Positions 6,378-9,099 of a stretch of 9,099 nt of DNA are shown one piece after another. Within the stretch, counting starts at the first letter, position 1, and every line of letters starts with the position of its first letter. The notes below the pieces were generated by a model that was not told the DNA's origin, made no database searches, and saw only the letters and a program-made list of their open reading frames with translations. The stretch lies in NCBI GenBank assembly GCA_002371295.1, contig DFGZ01000091.1, forward strand, positions 1 to 9,099. Reading direction: 5' to 3'. The translations under genes were made by a program, and so were the position numbers. This DNA is from Oribacterium sp. UBA3737. GTDB lineage: Bacteria; Bacillota_A; Clostridia; Lachnospirales; Lachnospiraceae.

Positions 6378-7076
6378 ATGGCACAGGGGTCAAAATCTAA
6401 GGTGTCTTTTTCAAGCAGGGTAAAGGACGAGTTAAGGAAAAAAGACTTTACAGCTTATGAAAAAGTTATTAATATTGGAAACGTCGATTCACGTGATTTT
6501 GAGACTCGTTCTTATGTCAGAGAACGCTTTTTGAATTCCGGGTCGGTTACTGATCCGAAGAAGGATTATCATCTGGAGTTTGTATGCGATGGTGCTGAAG
6601 ATGCGGATCGCGTTTCGGTAGAACTCCGGACCTTCGGACTGGAGCCGAGGATCATGGACCGCAACGGACATCTGGTGGTGTACTTAAAGGATGCTTCACA
6701 GATTTCCGATGTTCTGAATCTTATGGGTGCGGTAGACGGACTCATGGAGTTTGAGAATACGCGTATCCTGAAGGAAGTCAGCGAGAAAGTTAATCGTCGT
6801 GTCAATTGTGAGACTGCAAACCTTCAGAGGACAGTCTCGGCAGGCATACGGCAGATTGAAGATATAGAATTGATTGAGAAGGAACTGGGCCTTCGCAAGA
6901 TAGACCCGGGACTGCGAGAGATAGCTGAGAAGAGACTAGAGGATCCCAATGCTTCCCTGGCTGAACTTGCAGAACGTCTCAGTGAACCGATTGGAAAGAG
7001 CGGAGCCAATCATCGTATGAGGAAGCTGGCAAGTATTGCCGATGAGTTACGCAAAAAGACCGCAAGGGGAGTATAA
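6378..7076 (+). CDS. whiA: WhiA-family protein, shortened in the LAGLIDADG-like domain
   Basis: WhiA joins a degenerate LAGLIDADG homing-endonuclease-like domain to a C-terminal helix-turn-helix. It is a sporulation regulator in Streptomyces and affects division and chromosome segregation in Bacillus. The 232-residue product keeps the N-terminal SFSSRVKDEL (10-19), the second LAGLIDADG-like helix RSYVRERFLNSGSV (44-57), RRVNCETANLQRT (140-152), and the HTH region ending in GKSGANHRMRKL (206-217). Family members I know are about 310 residues. The roughly 75-80 residues between the N-terminal segment and the second helix, holding the first helix and sheet, are missing in frame. No remnant is seen upstream. 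The start at 6378 is preferred because GGAGGG (6369-6374) precedes it; the ATG at 6363 would put that site inside the gene. The HPr/Crh gene follows after 83 bases. Confidence 0.88.
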   Translation: MAQGSKSKVSFSSRVKDELRKKDFTAYEKVINIGNVDSRDFETRSYVRERFLNSGSVTDPKKDYHLEFVCDGAEDADRVSVELRTFGLEPRIMDRNGHLVVYLKDASQISDVLNLMGAVDGLMEFENTRILKEVSEKVNRRVNCETANLQRTVSAGIRQIEDIELIEKELGLRKIDPGLREIAEKRLEDPNASLAELAERLSEPIGKSGANHRMRKLASIADELRKKTARGV

Positions 7077-7159
7077 AAAAGAAGTTGAGTTTTTTGTTGG
7101 TTAGCAATGCGAAGGTATTTTCATTGCGGACATTTAGCTGATCTTCATGGAGGACAATG

Positions 7160-7420
7160 ATGAAGGACACAAACGTGGTAGTTAACTTACCAAAAAAATC
7201 TGATGACCATCCGGTTGCTATGCTTGTACAGATCGCAAGCAGATATGAGTCACGTATTTACATGGCAGACGGTCCGAGAAAAGTAAACGCAAAGTCTATT
7301 ATGGGTATGATGGCACTTGGTATCAACAACGGTCAGGAGCTTGTTGTATCTGCAGAGGGTTCTGATGAGAATGATGCAGTAGAGGCTATCTCAGAGTATC
7401 TGCGTGGTGAAGCAGTTTAA
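7160..7420 (+). CDS. HPr-family protein of Crh type (no His15, Ser46 kept)
   Basis: HPr carries phosphate from Enzyme I to sugar permeases on His15 and acts as CcpA corepressor when phosphorylated on Ser46. Numbered from the ATG at 7160 (86 residues), the canonical stretch His15-Ala16-Arg17-Pro18 reads Asp15-Asp16-His17-Pro18, followed by VAMLVQIAS. The regulatory segment VNAKSIMGMMALG is intact, with Ser46 exactly in place. PTS phosphotransfer through His15 is therefore not expected. Crh of Bacillus, which has Gln15, is the known precedent and also follows rapZ-yvcK-whiA. I infer a regulatory substrate of the HprK encoded upstream. GGAGG (7149-7153) is six bases from the ATG at 7160 and three from the adjacent ATG at 7157, so one extra Met is possible. 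A terminator follows. His17 acting as an acceptor cannot be excluded. Confidence 0.9.
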   Translation: MKDTNVVVNLPKKSDDHPVAMLVQIASRYESRIYMADGPRKVNAKSIMGMMALGINNGQELVVSAEGSDENDAVEAISEYLRGEAV

Positions 7421-7450
7421 TTGACATATAGATTTTTACATCATATTCAG

Positions 7451-7478
7451 GCAGTCGCATAAGCGGCTGCTTTTTTTT
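7451..7478 (+). terminator. Intrinsic terminator after the HPr/Crh gene
   Basis: GCAGTCGC (7451-7458) and GCGGCTGC (7463-7470) form an 8-bp stem with one G-U pair and an ATAA loop. Eight T follow directly (7471-7478). It lies 30 bases after the stop codon and should separate the whiA-HPr/Crh transcript from dnaE. Confidence 0.92.
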
Positions 7479-7508
7479 ACATATATTCAAGAACATATAT
7501 TCTAAAAT

Positions 7509-7536
7509 TTGACTCTATGTGATATGATGATATAAA
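7509..7536 (+). promoter_or_regulatory. Candidate dnaE promoter (extended -10)
   Basis: TTGACT (7509-7514) and TATAAA (7531-7536) are separated by 16 bases, and TGA directly before the -10 gives an extended -10. The region upstream is AT-rich and carries CATATATTC twice (7480-7488 and 7494-7502). The dnaE start is 32 bases past the -10, with AAGGAG (7556-7561) six bases before the ATG. Independent dnaE transcription fits the terminator just upstream. Confidence 0.7.
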
Positions 7537-7567
7537 TCTTACGAAGTCTTACTTTAAGGAGTTTCAG

Positions 7568-9099
7568 ATGGCTTTTACACATTTACATGTACATACTTCA
7601 TACAGTCTTTTGGACGGTGCCGGCAGGATACCGGAGATGGTAGAGAGGTGCAGGGAACTGGGTATGGATTCCATGGCTATAACCGATCATGGAGTCATGT
7701 ATGGCGTCATAGATTTCTATAAAGAAGCAAAAAAACAGGGCATTAAGCCCATACTCGGCTGTGAGATCTATCTGACCTCCGGGTCCAGATTCGACAGGGA
7801 GATAGTAAAAGGGGACGATAGATATTATCATCTGGTACTTCTTGCGGAGAATGAGACCGGATATTCAAATCTCATGAAGATAGTGTCTGCGGGATTTACA
7901 GACGGCTACTACTATAAGCCCCGTGTGGATTATGAGATCCTGAAGATGTATCATGAGGGCATCATTGCTCTTTCTGCATGTCTTGCGGGTGAAGTGTCCA
8001 GAAATCTGACAAGAAACATGTATGACGAGGCTAAGGCTGCGGCACTTAATTATCAGAGCATTTTCGGGGAAGGGAATTTCTTCCTGGAGCTTCAGGATCA
8101 CGGATATCCGGATCAGAAGCGTGTCAATGCCGGTCTCCTGCAGCTTCATGAAGAGACAGGCATTCCTCTTGTTGCCACAAACGATATTCATTATACCTAC
8201 AAGACCGACGCAGAGGCACATGACATACTCCTCTGTCTTCAGACAGGAAAAAAGGTGGCGGATGAGAACCGTATGCGCTATCCGGGAGGACAGTTCTACA
8301 TTAAGTCAGAGGAGGAGATGCGGGCCCTTTTTCCCTATGCTCAGGAAGCGTTGGACAATACTCATAAGATAGCTGAGAGATGTAATGTTGAGATAGAGTT
8401 CGGGCACTACCATCTTCCCAAATATGAGGTTCCTCAGGGCTATACTTCCCTCAGCTATCTCACAGAGCTTTGTGAGAACGGACTTAAAGAGCGTTACGGT
8501 GCGGAGGCGGAGAAGTATAGGGAACGTCTTCAGTATGAGCTTGACACCATTACCTCAATGGGATTTGTTGATTACTTCCTTATAGTCTGGGATTATATTC
8601 ACTTTGCCAAGACACACGATATATCAGTGGGTCCGGGAAGAGGTTCTGCGGCAGGCTCCATAGTTGCCTATGCCATAGGCATCACCGATATAGACCCCAT
8701 GCGCTACAGCCTCATCTTCGAGCGTTTCCTGAACCCGGAACGTGTGACCATGCCCGATGTGGACGTGGATTTCGAGTATGAGAGACGTCAGGAGGTCATT
8801 GATTACGTGACCGGGAAGTACGGAAAGGACGATGTCACTCAGATCATTACCTTCGGTACGCTGGCTGCAAAGGGCGTTATCAGAGACGTTGGCCGTGTTC
8901 TGGATATTCCTTATGCAAAGTGCGATCTTATAGCAAAGCTTGTTCCCAATGAGCTGAACATGACTCTGGACAGGGCTCTCGAGATAAGTCCGGACCTTAA
9001 GAAGATGTACGAGTCTGACGAAGAGACTTACCGTATCATCACCATGAGTAAGAGACTGGAGGGACTTCCGAGACACAGCTCCATGCATGCAGCTGGAGT
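7568..9099 (+). CDS. dnaE: DNA polymerase III alpha subunit (DnaE), 3' end outside window
   Basis: DnaE is a C-family replicative DNA polymerase; in Firmicutes it works alongside PolC, mainly extending primers at the fork. The 510 visible codons start at ATG 7568 and run open to the right edge. The N-terminal PHP domain shows HLHVHTSYSLLDG (5-17), AITDHG and the later NDIHY, with metal-binding histidines present, as in proteins that may retain PHP activity. The palm domain has VGPGRGSAAGS and then MPDVDVDFEYERR, giving the first two catalytic aspartates as Asp397 and Asp399. The third, around residue 550 in this family, is beyond the window. The last residues read RHSSMHAAG, where RHASTHAAG is more usual, a mild change. 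A PHP domain at the very N-terminus without an inserted exonuclease separates it from PolC. Confidence 0.97.
   Translation, partial: MAFTHLHVHTSYSLLDGAGRIPEMVERCRELGMDSMAITDHGVMYGVIDFYKEAKKQGIKPILGCEIYLTSGSRFDREIVKGDDRYYHLVLLAENETGYSNLMKIVSAGFTDGYYYKPRVDYEILKMYHEGIIALSACLAGEVSRNLTRNMYDEAKAAALNYQSIFGEGNFFLELQDHGYPDQKRVNAGLLQLHEETGIPLVATNDIHYTYKTDAEAHDILLCLQTGKKVADENRMRYPGGQFYIKSEEEMRALFPYAQEALDNTHKIAERCNVEIEFGHYHLPKYEVPQGYTSLSYLTELCENGLKERYGAEAEKYRERLQYELDTITSMGFVDYFLIVWDYIHFAKTHDISVGPGRGSAAGSIVAYAIGITDIDPMRYSLIFERFLNPERVTMPDVDVDFEYERRQEVIDYVTGKYGKDDVTQIITFGTLAAKGVIRDVGRVLDIPYAKCDLIAKLVPNELNMTLDRALEISPDLKKMYESDEETYRIITMSKRLEGLPRHSSMHAAG

Noticed and set aside
7104..7127. GCAATG/CATTGC hairpin between whiA and the HPr/Crh gene
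   Set aside because: Only 6 bp with a 12-base loop and no T-run; too weak to call a terminator or processing signal. A TTGTTG/TATTTT promoter match around it is also poor.
7480..7502. Direct repeat CATATATTC (two copies, 14-base period)
   Set aside because: Short and AT-rich, next to the dnaE promoter; chance or an upstream AT-rich promoter element explains it well enough.
8624..9088. Minus-strand open frame of 154 codons inside dnaE
   Set aside because: It is a shadow of the polymerase palm-domain coding sequence, with no ribosome binding site or known motif.

Overview
The window looks like chromosomal core sequence from a low-to-moderate-GC Gram-positive anaerobe, most likely of the Clostridia (Lachnospiraceae-like; the genus is not determined). 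The reasons are the gene order hprK-murB-rapZ-whiA-HPr/Crh-dnaE, a divergent murI, a secG-rnr pair, strong GGAGG-type ribosome binding sites, and protein motifs of the Firmicutes type. There is no transposase, integrase, CRISPR array, tRNA or rRNA gene.

Left part, minus strand (1-3197). murI (glutamate racemase) is followed by secG (small subunit of the SecYEG translocon) and then rnr (RNase R), whose 3' end runs off the left edge. A strong intrinsic terminator separates secG from rnr, and secG has a recognisable extended -10 promoter with a three-copy AGTCTGA repeat just upstream.

Middle part, plus strand (3371-7478). A good sigma-A-type promoter drives hprK (HPr kinase/phosphorylase). It is followed by a compact, apparently structured RNA stretch, then murB and rapZ, which overlap by 16 nt. 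A second promoter candidate precedes a short whiA-HPr/Crh pair that ends in an intrinsic terminator. The middle part mixes peptidoglycan precursor synthesis (murB; murI lies across the divergent promoter region) with carbon-state signalling (hprK, HPr/Crh) and the RapZ/WhiA regulators.

Right part (7509-9099). dnaE has its own extended -10 promoter and is cut by the right edge after 510 codons. Its PHP domain and the first two catalytic aspartates are present.

Two proteins depart from family norms. The HPr-family protein has Asp15-Asp16-His17 where PTS carriers have His15-Ala16-Arg17, yet keeps the Ser46 kinase site. It is therefore best read as a Crh-like regulator that is phosphorylated by the nearby HprK but cannot carry PTS phosphate. 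WhiA is about 232 residues instead of about 310, and the missing part is the first half of its LAGLIDADG-like domain. yvcK, which lies between rapZ and whiA in Bacillus subtilis, is absent here. I see no wholly new multi-gene system; the novelty is in these altered regulators and in a possible RNA switch in front of murB.
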